Shown: positions 1-10,416 of the stretch, piece by piece
Layout of the letters: every line of letters begins with the position of its first letter
Numbering within the stretch: position 1 is the stretch's first letter
The notes under the pieces: generated by a model
What the model was told of the DNA's origin: nothing
Databases searched by the model: none
The model's input: only the letters and a program-made list of their open reading frames with translations
Assembly: GCA_001630475.1 (NCBI GenBank)
Contig: KV419444.1
Coordinates: 133,515-197,514 of the forward strand
Direction of reading: 5' to 3'
Length of the DNA: 64,000 bases
Source of the DNA: Sistotremastrum niveocremeum HHB9708
Lineage: Eukaryota > Basidiomycota > Agaricomycetes > Sistotremastrales > Sistotremastraceae
Translations under genes and position numbers: made by a program

Positions 1-11
1 TACTCAATGTC

Positions 12-2157
12 TCAGTGTTGAATTTCAATCGCCGGCGGTACCGGTTCACTCAAAATATCTGCCGGGGTCTGAGCTCTCATCAAACGAACTCTGTCAAGTG
101 CTTGGGTCGCTGTCGGGCGTCCGTCCGGATCGTGACATTTCAGAGCCTCAATCAAAGCATAAAGATCGGGCAAGATGTCAGCAGATGGCTGCGTGCAATT
201 GTGTCAGCCTCGGATACAGGATTGACGCAGTTATCTTTGCTTACCTGGAACATATAATACAACATGCTTCCAAACTGCCACATATCGGCTTTGAAGGGAC
301 AATATGGTCCGGATAGCGCCATCTCCGGCACTAACGCTCGACCATAATCGGATGGAGAGATCCCAATTCGTGCTACCGGAATTCCGACGATCTTGCGCGA
401 TGCAGGCTCGGACTCTGGAGTGAAACGAACACACAGCTCCATATCTCCTAAATAGAGAGTTTGCGCTGTGGAGCTGGTTCCAAATTTGATTTGCGCTAGC
501 CGAAATTTGATTGCGCTTGTCCTACGTCATATGGCTCTATCTCTGGCTCTATTTAAAACTTCTGCCCAAGAGTACTACTTTCAAATGCTTCAAATTACAT
601 ATAGTGACAAAGGCAAGGTCAGGCTATAGAATACAGACCGTCCTGAGTATGTTGAGCGCTTTTTAATAACATTTTTCTCGTAAATAACCGTCCTCCGGCC
701 CCTAGTGCAGTGAGCTTTAGATTTCACCCTTCACATCACTGAGCATCATCAAGGAGCAGCTTGAATACGCTAGGAGATCGACTTGCACCTCCCTTGATGC
801 ATAAATACGGTATTTGAAGGAGTTTGAGTGGTCCGAGGGCTCAAATTCTGGGTTGGATGCCAGCACGCCTAAACTCGGACGCAGATCAGGTCTGATGAAC
901 ACTCACAGAGGCCCGCAGACATGTAATTACACCCTCCGGCCGATAAGGCACCCTCCTATCCTCAAAATTGCCACTTCGTTCTTATCACATCTCCGTCTTC
1001 ACCATGTTATCCACCACCTTCCTCGAGACCGTCCTTTTAGTCCAGTGACCCTGGTTCTTGCCCTGAATTATAGACTCAGCAACAGATGTGATGTCCTTCA
1101 ACATAAGTCACGCGGCCAGAGGAATTAACAATCGAGAAACGCGTTGACATGAGAGCGACAGAGGATAGAGCCAGGAAAATAGAGCCGGAACGCGCAAGCT
1201 GAGTTTGAAAACGCGCAAACTCGATTTGGAACCAGCTCCACAGCGCAAACTCTCTAATAGTAGCGGACGGGGAAATGGGATCGAAACGTCTCCCTCTTAA
1301 GTAATTCTGCAGTCACTAACTCAGAGATGAGAGATGACAATGACAATGATGTTACCAGTGAAACGCCTCGCCGAAGCAAAGTTGAACAGGAAGTTATCAA
1401 TGTCAATATCCTTGAGTAAGCGATGTATGTGTTATCAGGGCCGTCAACGGAAGAGGACAATCGTACCAAATGAGCAACGAGATTGTCGTGAAGGTAAGAT
1501 ATGCCCTATTCAATAGAACGCGATAGAAATGAGAATATTATGACAACACATCCTGAAAATCAAGTTCTCACCTCCAGAGCTTGAACAAGAAAGTCGAATA
1601 CCTCCTCGAAGTTATAGAACCAAGGACAGTTGACACTGTCGGCTAGAAACGGAAACACAGCAAAGGTCATATCTCCCAGATTTAGTTCGTCTAACATGGG
1701 TACGCAGTGGTTCCCGGCATGGAAAGCGCGTTCGCCCCTAGCCAAGCTGCGAAGAACTTCTACATGCTCTTGACCGTCGTCGCCTTTCCGAATCAAGCGA
1801 ATGACAACATCGCGGTGATCAAAGGTCCGAGCAGGAAAATGTATTGCTTTCTAGAGATTGTCAATTTTGGAACCGTGTCTATAAATGGGTCCTCACAATT
1901 GCAGGAAAAGAAATTTCGTTCATTGGAATGCGAGGGACAGAATAGACGAAACCGTCAGGTGAACGGAATCCTGGATGAGATGTTGGAGGAAAGGCGTTAA
2001 CCTTGCCAAAAACATCCCACAGATGGTACCCTTGCCCTGCCAGCCACGGCTTTAGTTTATCCCAGAGCTGCCAAGAGAGGGGACTCCCTTGCTGGGAGGA
2101 GAAATCACGCCAGGCAGCAAGGGTTTGAGGGAGTGATTCAGGAGAGGGCTCATTCAT
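12..2157 (-). pseudogene. Agaricomycete kinase-like protein, interrupted by a transposon
   Basis: Joined exons run 2157-1897, 1850-1572, 1505-1467, 1410-1356, 1306-1257 / 452-245 and 188-12. They encode a protein-kinase-fold protein of the type expanded in Agaricomycetes. The catalytic-loop region reads GISYLHDNLVAH then LDIDIDNFLFNF, so the usual HRD arginine is leucine. The DFG position reads GDMEL. Subdomain VIII-IX (VPEMALSGPYCPFKADMW) follows. Exon 5 is split by an 800-bp TIR element. Removing it with one TA copy restores an open frame reading PVRYY then YLGDMELCVRF. As it stands the gene is disrupted unless the element is spliced out. Kinase-like identity is fairly sure. Catalytic activity is doubtful because of the altered HRD and DFG motifs. 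Confidence 0.75.
455..1254. mobile_element. Non-autonomous TIR DNA transposon with TA target duplication
   Basis: The ends are inverted copies. The left end begins GAGAGTTTGCGCTGTGGAGC at 455 and the right end finishes with its exact complement at 1254. About 31 bp match perfectly, followed by imperfect subterminal GCGCAAAC/GCGCAAAT units. TA dinucleotides flank both ends (453-454 and 1255-1256). No transposase is readable inside, so it must be moved in trans. A TA target fits Tc1/mariner-like or other TA-targeting families, but the superfamily cannot be fixed from the ends alone. It sits inside exon 5 of the kinase-like gene. Confidence 0.85.
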
Positions 2158-2565
2158 GTTCTAGAAATTTGTGTTTACTCAGTGAAACGCGACTTGGTGA
2201 TGCATTCTGCAGTCTTGTAATGGTTCCAGGTTGAAAGCAAGCGGCTTGCACGGCGAACTCGGAGATCGATCACGGCTTGCAGCCGGAAGTTCGGCAAACC
2301 CCGTGAGTCCCAATAGGCAGCAAGCCGATCTCTCGCCAACTTGCTCGCCAAGGGAAATTATTCTCTACGCGACCTGTGCAGTGCATCGTAGTCAGCTTTT
2401 TACATGCCCATTTGGCATCCATGAAGATCTTATCACACGAGTTCTGGTACCAATAAGCAGTTACAGTAAGCAAATATCTGCACCCAACCTTCGCTTCACA
2501 ATTGTATTGTTGCAAGTTTCGCTATCACATCAATCGAAATCCGAACCTCACGATGTGTGAGGGCG
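2158..2565. other. Intergenic stretch
   Basis: This holds the upstream region of the kinase-like gene and the downstream region of the NTF2-like gene. No convincing coding exon or repeat was seen. Confidence 0.5.
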
Positions 2566-3145
2566 TTACTGAGCAGGCTGCTCTCCGACTGCTTTGGCTT
2601 TCTGTTCTGTCATTTCCTTGAAGAACTTGGCGGTGTATGCCGAGTCCATAAATTCATTGACAACCTTGATCTTTGGCTCCGTAGCATCCTCCGTGAAGGA
2701 ATATGTGAAGATATATTCGTTGGTGTACGGCAACCCGGACTTGGTGCGTCCATTTACGGCGCCCTGTATTGTTCAAAATTCAATAGTCAATATTCTGGAG
2801 AGAACGAGGGTAGCATGCACTGTACGTGAAGGATGATCTTGTTAACTCCCTCAGTCAGATCCAGAATATCGAGCTAAATTCGAGGATTAGAGACGATATT
2901 GTGATATCTTCACCAAGCGGGCTCACATCAAAACGTTCAAAGGCTGGTAATAAACTCGTCATACGGGCGCCCCATTCTGCTTTATCTAAAACGGGCCGAC
3001 CCAAAGACTTTGGGAAATAATAATGTTGGTAGCTGTCGTCGAGGAGGGCAATAATGCTGGCTGCGTCCAGTTTGCTGAACGCGTCGACATATTTCAGCAC
3101 GACGGACAGTTGAGCTGAATGATTTGCGGGTGGCGTGTAGGGCAT
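2566..3145 (-). CDS. NTF2/SnoaL-like domain protein, copy 1
   Basis: Three exons (3145-2927, 2873-2826, 2763-2566) encode 154 residues of an alpha+beta-barrel NTF2/SnoaL-type fold. Typical features are an N-terminal helix (KYVDAFSKLDAASIIALLDD), the tract HYYFPKSLGRPVL and a C-terminal strand block PYTNEYIFTYSFTEDATEPK. The start at 3145 (MPYTPPANHS) was chosen over upstream non-ATG codons because it matches the start of the paralogue at 38056. Both copies encode exactly 154 residues and share a 48-nt middle exon. No catalytic residues could be assigned, and the fold serves many roles, so substrate and function are unknown. It is divergent from the CFEM gene at 3605. Confidence 0.85.
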
Positions 3146-3604
3146 GGCGGCTGATGAGTCGTGCGTATGAAATGGTACGGCACTATTTAAACATCCTTCA
3201 ATACGGCCCGAATCGGCACTGGACAATTAGTATCCTATTCGCAGCTGATCAGCGCTCAACCTGAAATGGACTGAGAAGCTGTTTAGTATAGACTGTATAG
3301 TTCAAAATGTCAAAGTGCGAATACATCGGATCCGCACCATTCGGAGGGTACTCTAGGTAGTCATACCATTTCCTATGTGACGACTAATATAGGCCCAAGT
3401 CGAGGAACAGTCCAGTACTGGTGGTCGTCCGCGTCGTCTCTACGTCGTGGTGTTCAGATGCCGAGTCGCACTCCCGGCGCAGTCATCGCGGCGGACTGAG
3501 TCGGGCAGAAGGAAAGAAAACTCGGCCGAGCCGAGCCGACCAAATATCCAATCAGAATATTCATAGAATATTCATCCCTTCTCCTGAACGTCCTAAACCT
3601 CGCC
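3146..3604. promoter_or_regulatory. Shared upstream region of the NTF2-like and CFEM genes
   Basis: This 459-bp stretch lies between two divergent starts. It holds no ORF with coding character and a GC-rich patch at about 3420-3540. No specific regulator site could be assigned. Confidence 0.45.
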
Positions 3605-4395
3605 ATGCGCTACGCCTATATCAGGTCATGGCTCTTTCTCTCTTTATCTTTCGTATATGGTCAAGCAGATCTAGCTCTTAATTCATCATCGACCTCTCTT
3701 TTCCTCCCTACTACGACTATAATCACGACTTCCGTCAATAATCACACCACCACCATCACTTCACTCATCACGGCTGCCCCCTCCCAGAGTACTAACACTA
3801 CTGCTAGCACTACCACCACCGCTACTCTCCCTTCTTTAAGCAATACTCCAGTCTGCAGTGTGTAGTTTCTCATTTGTTCCACAAAGCAATGGCTCAGTTG
3901 CCATTTTCAGCGGTTCAATGCTTTGAGCAGTCAGTCTCTGCGGCCGGCTGCGATTCTGAGGCTGCCGTGTCCTGTTATTGCACTAGGTGAGCCTGCTTAG
4001 TAGTAAACGGCTATGAAAACCTGAAAAGAATTCTAGAGTGAACTTCACGTCTGCTCTCGCGGAATGCGTTTTCAATTCGTGTCCCTCGGATCAACTTCAA
4101 AGTTCTGAGCAGCTGGCCTCTGTGAGTAAAGATTCGCACCTGAGTCGGTCAGCAGTCTTATGCTATCTTTCACTAGCAATTCTGTAATGTTCAAAACGTT
4201 ACACTGTCCTTTCCCACCCCTACGTCTTCCTCTACTTCGACTAGTTCTACGTCGTCTTCCTCCACCCCGACCGGCTCTGGCACTACGACCAGCAGCAGCG
4301 CTTCCAGTTCTCCCAGTGCCAATGATGCGGACAGAAACATTCAGCCAGGCAGGCTATCGGCCCTTTTACTTATCCCATGCCTTCTGTTGCTTTGA
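3605..4395 (+). CDS. CFEM-domain, GPI-anchored cell-wall/secreted protein
   Basis: Exons 3605-3857, 3911-3986, 4037-4121 and 4177-4395 give 210 residues. An N-terminal signal peptide (LFLSLSFVYGQA) is followed by a Ser/Thr-rich linker. A CFEM module then has all eight cysteines: CTVQC, GC, SCYC, EC, NSC and FC, spaced as in the family. Next come a second Ser/Thr-rich stalk and a hydrophobic tail (LSALLLIPCLLLL) typical of a GPI signal. CFEM proteins are fungal extracellular proteins. Some bind haem and others act in adhesion or host interaction. The aspartate two residues after the third cysteine (GCDSEA) is close to the axial haem-ligand position known in Csa2/Rbt5, but haem binding here is only a guess. 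Confidence 0.88.
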
Positions 4396-4521
4396 AATAT
4401 GGACATCGTTGTCGATCTTGGACCATTCGTTTAGTACTAGTGCACCACGGACGCAGAGATTCATGTAAATTATTCCGAGTCCTTTCAATCACTTCATCAC
4501 GCACTCATATAATTGACTACA

Positions 4522-5580
4522 TCAAAAATATACATCCACAATGTGCTGTCTCTGCCTCGAATTAGCATTGATTCGTTTGGAAGCTGCTTCTCGCCCAGGT
4601 TCATAGTCATATCCACAAGACTTTAACCTGACTGTTCGAAGCCTTCTCCAGCCGTGCCAGGAGATTTTATCAAAACTCTTGGTTGTCCTGATCCAGGGGT
4701 TATAGCTCAAGTCGACGAACGAAGCCAATGGTAATAGACCAGGAAGTCTCCAAAGTGGTACCAACGGTAGAGTTGGAAGATCTATGAGAACAAGATGGGT
4801 GATGGTAGGAGGTAAATGAGAGAGCATCGGAGGGGGACATGTTGTGGAGATGAGTACGAGATGTTGGAGAGGTTGTACCTCCGCAGCAGCGAGGCTTTGA
4901 GCCCACGAGGGCTCCTCTAAATTGATGGCACTGAGGTTGGGAAGGTCTTCATCCCACTCGGCGTCAGATCTATCAGGAATCGACTGAGGATTGATTCGAG
5001 GAAGGATGGTTGACAATTTGGCACCGGGACCGCTCAGAATCAGCTCTCCGTCCGTCCCCCCATCTTGATATGACGCGAGGAGAAGTATGTCAGATGTCGA
5101 TAGGGGATCGTAGACGGCAGCATAACGGCAAATGTCTCTTCGTAAAGAAGAATACAAGTACGGGACCACTTCTTCGAGATCTCCATCCTCTACGATCACT
5201 CGGATGCACATGTCATGCAGTGTAGGTATCCTCGGAGGCGATGAAGAGGTGTATGGCGGAGCATGACTGAAGAAGAAAGAGAGTGCATCTTGTCTCCAGT
5301 CTACAGATTCGAACCGTGAGCTAGACGACCCCGAAGCGAACTGCTCGCGTGATTGAAGCCAGCTTGGAGGCGGCGATGGACCTGCGACTCCTTTGGTAAA
5401 CCGACTATGGCGTGAATTTGGGGTCAGTGCATTCACACCATTTATATTCTCTCCTGTAACGCCATTAAGGCCTGGTGGGAGTGAGGGAGAGGATGTGTAG
5501 GATGTATTGTGGAGATGCGCTCGGGATCGAAGGAGATTCTGATTTCGTCGGAAATCTTCACCGCTGCCAGAAAGAGCCAT
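4522..5580 (-). CDS. Unknown protein with leucine-rich C-terminal half
   Basis: A single open frame of 352 residues begins with ATG at 5580. The first 100 residues are low complexity, rich in Ser, Pro and Gly, and probably disordered. After that come helical stretches (PTLHDMCIRVIVEDGDLEE) and a C-terminal part with regularly spaced leucines (HLVLISTTCPPPMLSHLPP, HLVLIDLPTLPL, FVDLSYNPW, LRTVRLKSCGYD). This resembles divergent leucine-rich repeats of the F-box/LRR type, but no F-box is visible. It is convergent with the CFEM gene, with 126 bp between their stops. Coding status is well supported by length and composition, but the function is not recognised. Confidence 0.75.
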   Translation of the reverse strand: MALSGSGEDFRRNQNLLRSRAHLHNTSYTSSPSLPPGLNGVTGENINGVNALTPNSRHSRFTKGVAGPSPPPSWLQSREQFASGSSSSRFESVDWRQDALSFFFSHAPPYTSSSPPRIPTLHDMCIRVIVEDGDLEEVVPYLYSSLRRDICRYAAVYDPLSTSDILLLASYQDGGTDGELILSGPGAKLSTILPRINPQSIPDRSDAEWDEDLPNLSAINLEEPSWAQSLAAAEVQPLQHLVLISTTCPPPMLSHLPPTITHLVLIDLPTLPLVPLWRLPGLLPLASFVDLSYNPWIRTTKSFDKISWHGWRRLRTVRLKSCGYDYEPGREAASKRINANSRQRQHIVDVYF

Positions 5581-5923
5581 GAGAATCGATAGGACCGATA
5601 CATGTCATTGTCAGAGCTCACCGACGGACTCGAAGGGCTTCGCTGACTGACAATGGTGTCCTCTCCTCAACCTTCGGCGGCATCGCGAATGAGACAGTAG
5701 TTCAGGGACAAGTCAAGAGGCTTCGGCTCCTCTTCGTACTCTCTCCCAGATGACTCAGCCTCCGAATAGATTGTGGATCATTGGGGCTGATTTCTCGACG
5801 GGATGGTTGCCCTGGCAGGCAGGAGCGAACTCGCGGGAACCGAATCCGAGTCAGTCACTTGGTGGACCGGCATTTGGGAGTGCATTTACCGACTATAATT
5901 AATGAATGTTCCAGGTACCACAA
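5581..5923. other. Intergenic stretch
   Basis: Upstream region of the minus-strand unknown gene and of the tRNA. Nothing else was recognised. Confidence 0.45.
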
Positions 5924-6016
5924 GCCCGTTTAGCTCAGTGGTAGAGCGCGCCACTCGTACGAGCACCAGCTCAAAGCGACATGGTGAGGTCACTCGTTCA
6001 ATCCGGGTAGTGGGCA
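5924..6016 (+). tRNA. tRNA-Thr (anticodon CGU) with a 21-nt intron
   Basis: The cloverleaf folds fully. The acceptor pairs GCCCGTT (5924) with AGTGGGC. The D arm is GCTC/GAGC, the anticodon stem CGCCA/TGGTG, and the variable loop AGGTC. The T arm is ACTCG-TTCAATC-CGGGT with a canonical TTCRANY loop, and the discriminator is A. The anticodon loop starts CTCGTA, giving anticodon CGT for ACG threonine codons. A 21-nt intron sits after position 37, the canonical place. Internal A box (TAGCTCAGTGG) and B box (GTTCAATCC) are present for Pol III. Confidence 0.95.
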
Positions 6017-6430
6017 TTTCTTTTCGTCATTTTTCTTCTGTGCTTGTCAAACTCGCAATTCGCGGATTTTGAGTTTTGAACAGTAGTACCCTTTGCCAGT
6101 TTTTTACTACCATGTTCCTGGTACTCTCCGTATACTAGGATGTAACCACTTAACATCCAGTTTAATCCCCTTTGACGCTGTCCAATGGTTTCCACTTAGG
6201 CGGTTGTATGCTTGTCTTCATGATCTTCTCGTTTTCTGACATAAAAGTGGATTATGTTTTATGGGTGGTCCTCTTAGCGATCGTCAGTACTGTACATGAC
6301 AATGGTCCAAGAAATGCAGAGCTCCTATCCTAAGTTCTCTTTTACATCTGTTGTGTTGTTCTCGGCTTTCGCCGTTGACTCTTGCTTTGTTCCCTCCTCT
6401 CATTCAATTCGCCCTTGGTCATTAATCATC
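6017..6430. other. Intergenic stretch
   Basis: AT-rich spacer between the tRNA and the next gene. Downstream T runs could serve Pol III termination. No coding exon was seen. Confidence 0.45.
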
Positions 6431-7018
6431 ATGACCGCCTTTGACGTCTCCAAACAGCCCGAGCATTTGCGTGAGGAGCGTATAGCAGCGTTTGTCGCGA
6501 AGCTGACGAGCACCAATGATCCGCGCCTCAGATTCCAGATGTTACTGCAAGGTGCAATTGAAAGCGTGGCCCACGAATTGAGGCGCGAAATCCCAACGAT
6601 GTGAGTACTGGTTTGTTCTCCGAAAGCCCGCGTTTGACCATATGAGTAGGAAACCTGAGACCATGCTTTATAGCCTGTGGCATGAGCTTCCGGAGCCGGA
6701 AAAGGTTTTACGGAGCGCCAGGAAGTCTGTATTGCGGATGCCACCTATTGAATATGACGAATCTCTGAATCCTGATAAGGGCGCGTCTGTCGTGGATCGT
6801 ATTTTCGAGGCCGTTCGACTGGATCTTCGTCTTACGCTTATACGCAAATTAGTAAGTACTTGAGTCCCTCTTGCCGTATTTTCTTTGCTAAGCGACTTCT
6901 GCAGGCGAGGAAGGCGGAGAAAATGACGAACAGCATCAACAGTGCGAATGACACGGCCAAGGTGCGCGTTGTTCGTCGGGTCATCACTCGACTCCCTGCA
7001 ATCGAAGAAGACAATTGA
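6431..7018 (+). CDS. Small helical protein of unknown function
   Basis: Three exons (6431-6600, 6650-6851, 6905-7018) join in frame to 161 residues. The protein looks wholly alpha-helical and charged, for example QPEHLREERIAAFVAKLTS and VDRIFEAVRLDLRLTLIRKL, and ends LPAIEEDN. All splice sites are GT-AG and introns are about 50 bp, which supports a real gene. No signal peptide, TM segment or known motif was seen. An upstream in-frame ATG at 6296 would add a hydrophobic leader. The start at 6431 was preferred for its context and because the extension lacks coding character. Confidence 0.65.
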
Positions 7019-8594
7019 TTATTGACATGGCATGAAGCGCCATCGCGCATCATGGGTTGGCCTTATGTTGAGCTTACAAAGGGTTGTCTGGGTAAGACTG
7101 GGTTATTCTCGACCGCGATCGAGATTGAGCATTTGTGCGTTACTGCTTCGCCACCAAAATTTAAATCCAAAGTACGAGAGCTGAACTTCTACGAACCTGC
7201 AGTGTAAGATATTGTGAATTTGTGACTTCGATTCGGAAGACTGCTCGCCATTTCAATCCCCTCGGATTTCTTGGAGTATTCTTCATATTTGTCAGGCATG
7301 TTCTTAGCATTGTCTGATACAGCCTCCTCAGAAAGTCCTCTTTTCAGCGTCCACTCCCTGCTACACGTCTGTGAGCTGGGTCACAAAAATTGCAGTCTTT
7401 CTGTCCCGTGCTTATGAAAAGAAGCGCAAGTTGCTGACGATGCATAGCAATCTTGCACGAACGAACGCAGAAAGTTCATATAATATTCCAGTCATGGTTG
7501 AACTCCTGCATATCCGGAATTGAGGCCATGCTAATCGTCCTGCTCTCGAAGACGGACTGTAACATCCGCCAGTCGTGAAGCTTCCCATTTGTATCATTCT
7601 TCTTTTGTCAACTCGCGATGCAGCAATTTGGTCTGTGAGTAAATACCTCGACGTTGGGAGATCAGGAAATAACGCTCAGGACCTTGAGTTCCTTGAACGA
7701 TCCGATGCCTTCGTTTATGCGATCTTCTCTCTTGAAAAAGCTATGAGCGCCACTGCTCTGCTAAACAGAAATCTGCTTTCGCTGGATGGATCCTGACTCT
7801 GACAATATCTAACGAGTGCCACCTTTCGAGTGCTTGTGAACTGGTCCTATACTTATTAGCCGCCTCGGCATTATACCAACCCCTTTGACGTGTCTCTTGT
7901 TCATGAATGCAGCCTCAAACGCCCTCCCTGTTTGTTCCGCCTCTGCTGTCGGCAATGCTGAACTCCCCGAAGAATCGTGGAAGCTAAACATAGCTCAGCT
8001 TCGGGGCCAAAAACACAATCGGCACGCTGCCTGTATGGATCTGCCACGCACGCTGGCGATCAGAAAATGGGTCTGGGCTGCCGGGACGACTCGGAATGTT
8101 CGTGATACATCCTGCTCGTCACGATGATTCGTGGAAGCGAGAAACTCCGTCGACTCGAGTCTTCAGCGCTTCGACAAAGCATAGCCACTCTGGGTCGCAA
8201 CTTTACCTGGAGTCACTCATGCATATCTCAATAGACATGTTTATCGTGCGCTATCATCTATGCAGTATCATCATAAGAATTGTAGATCAATTATCCAGCA
8301 AAGTTCGGCTTTGGACTTGTAACATTCGAATATTTCTTGATCGACGTGTGTCATAATATTTGTTTCGTTGAAACTCCTTCGTTCCATCACAGGAGCCGAG
8401 TGGTGAGGTCAGTCTTGTACGAGGAAGCGATACGAAATCTCCCGGTAGTCGAGCGAGCTGTCTATTTCCGGACCAACGCCACCTCATTTAAGACATGATC
8501 GACGTCCGACCGTCACCAGTATTAGTAGTACTGCGCCCTCGAGCGCAGTGTCACCTCTTTCATATCGTCCCCCTTTCTCGAACCCTCTGAAGCC
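7019..8594. other. Gene-poor stretch
   Basis: About 1.6 kb downstream of the small helical gene. Short open frames exist (for example 7022-7207 and 8096-8356), but none has domain-like sequence or joins to neighbours by good splice sites. No repeat ends were found. The last 100 bp are the promoter of the GGPP synthase gene. Confidence 0.45.
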
Positions 8595-9992
8595 ATGTCT
8601 GCCACCAACACGCCTCTATATGAGAATCTCCTTGAATATCTGTCGGAACCCTCGACGTGGGATGCACGTCAAGAAGCTGTACGTCAGTCAACTTGCTGTA
8701 TCGGGACCCTGAGCTGGATGAAGCATTTAGGCACTCCTTGAGCCCTATACATATCTTACATCCAACCCCGGCAAAGAAATTCGCACTAAACTCATCGAGG
8801 CGTTCAATCTATGGCTCGAGGTTCCTCAGGAGAAGTTGAAGATCATCGGACGCGTCGTGAGCATGCTGCATACGGCTAGTCTTCTGTAGGCAGATCTGAA
8901 TGCATCTGAGTAATTGCCACGACTTATGATTTGAAGGATGGACGATGTTGAAGACGACTCCCAACTGAGACGAGGCATTCCTGGTGCGTTGCAGTGTCTT
9001 ACACATCTACAGCCTCTGCTGATGGACGATTTTAGTTGCGCATAAGATCTATGGCATCCCCCAGACGATCAACACTGCCAACTATGTCTATTTCCTCGCC
9101 TTCAAAGAGCTGCTAGCTCTTCGGGACTCATCGCCGACAGCATTGGGTTCACCACCACAAGATCTAGACAAGCTCGTGACTGGTACGTTCAGCGACTCGG
9201 AGATCGGTAGGATCCAACTCAACTCGAAGCATATAGACGAACTCATTAACCTGCATCGTGGTCAAGGTTTAGACCTTCTTTGGAGAGACAGTCTTTCCTG
9301 TCCTACGGAGCAGGAGTATGTGGACATGGTCAACAACAGTGCGTATGCATTAACCAACTTCATTGCACATCGCTCAAGGAATGCCACCTTAGAAACGGGA
9401 GGACTGTTCCGTATAGCGATCAAGCTAATGATGTCCCAGAGTACCTCGAGAGTGTACGTGGATTCACTTTGATATACGATGTTCATGACGCTCACATGTT
9501 CAATCAGAAATTGTATACCCTTGGTCAACTTAATCGGCGTGCTCTTCCAGATCCGCGATGACTATATGAATCTACAATCAGACGAGGTACTGAAACGATC
9601 TCAGATGCTTCCGATCTCCAACTGATTCAAGTTGCAGTATGAAGAAAATAAAGGATTCTGCGAGGATCTCACAGAAGGGAAATTTTCATTCCCGATCGTT
9701 CACTCCATCCGGGCAGACACGACTAATCGTCAAGTGCTAAGTAAGGCTTTCATCGAATGATTTTGGGCTTTTCGTATTGACGCTCTTTCTAGATGTCCTT
9801 CAAAAACGACCCTCGACTCCGACTACAAAAAGATATGTCGTCAACTACATGCGTGAACATACGCGGAGCTTTGAATATACGATTGGGGTACTGGACACTT
9901 TGGAGAAGCAGGCACGTGCGGAAATCAAGAATCTTGGGGGGAACGTGCTGCTCGAGGCGATCATAGATCGCCTTTCCATCACCCATGCCTGA
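8595..9992 (+). CDS. BTS1: Geranylgeranyl diphosphate synthase
   Basis: This is a trans-prenyl diphosphate synthase of the all-alpha isoprenoid fold. The first exon (8595-8678) begins [16 protein letters not shown]. Exon 2 from 8731 continues [18 protein letters not shown] and ends in HTASLL. The first aspartate-rich motif is [13 protein letters not shown] and the second is [10 protein letters not shown]. Other family marks are [30 protein letters not shown] and [15 protein letters not shown]. The enzyme condenses farnesyl and isopentenyl diphosphate to GGPP, used for protein prenylation (Rab and Rho GTPases) and diterpenoids. At roughly 320 residues it matches the fungal housekeeping type. 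No terpene-cyclase gene is nearby, which argues against a diterpene cluster. Confidence 0.93.
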
Positions 9993-10416
9993 TTTCTTAT
10001 CGTCTGCTCTACATTATTTATCATCTTGACACGCACATACTGTAGCTTTCTGTGTATCGATATACTGTACTAGATCAATCTATTGTCCCAGTCACATGTC
10101 ACACACCCAAAAATTGGGACAAAAAAATTGTCCCGTCACTTGTCACACAGAGTTTTGGGACAAAAAATTTGGGATAATATAATATAAATATTATTTTTTG
10201 GGCTCTGCGAGGCCTCTGGGACAAAAATTTGGGTTATGTCACAGCCAAAATTTGGGCTTGGGACACTGGGACAATATGTTCATTTTTGTCACGGTCACAA
10301 CCCCTGGGACAATAGATTGATCTACTACAGTATCAATCTTGGTCAAACTTCAAGTGGCTTCATAAACCATGGGCGATACTCATTCATCGGCGACAATATC
10401 GATTACAAAGACTACT
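9993..10416. other. Convergent intergenic region holding the MITE
   Basis: The space between the GGPP synthase and GCN1 stop codons. Apart from the MITE nothing further was recognised. Confidence 0.5.
10062..10333. mobile_element. Short MITE with about 30-bp inverted ends and gggacaaa repeats
   Basis: The left end (from 10062) contains TAGATCAATCTATTGTCCCA, and its inverse complement lies at the right end, finishing near 10333. The outer part ATACTGTA is also inverted, with one mismatch between the blocks. Inside, short motifs such as TGGGACAAAAA, TTTGGG and GTCACA recur in both orientations, so the whole 272 bp can fold on itself. There is no coding capacity. TA at the ends could be the target duplication. 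It lies between the convergent GGPP synthase and GCN1 genes. Confidence 0.75.

Noticed and set aside
814-1128. Open frame inside the TIR element
   Set aside because: 104 codons with no transposase-like motif. It lies in a non-autonomous element and is probably chance.
7885-8356. Open frames between the small helical gene and the GGPP synthase gene
   Set aside because: No domain-like sequence, and no splice sites that join them to a neighbour.
8595-10416. Possible diterpene biosynthetic cluster around the GGPP synthase
   Set aside because: No terpene cyclase, P450 or dedicated transporter lies next to it. The synthase looks like the housekeeping type.
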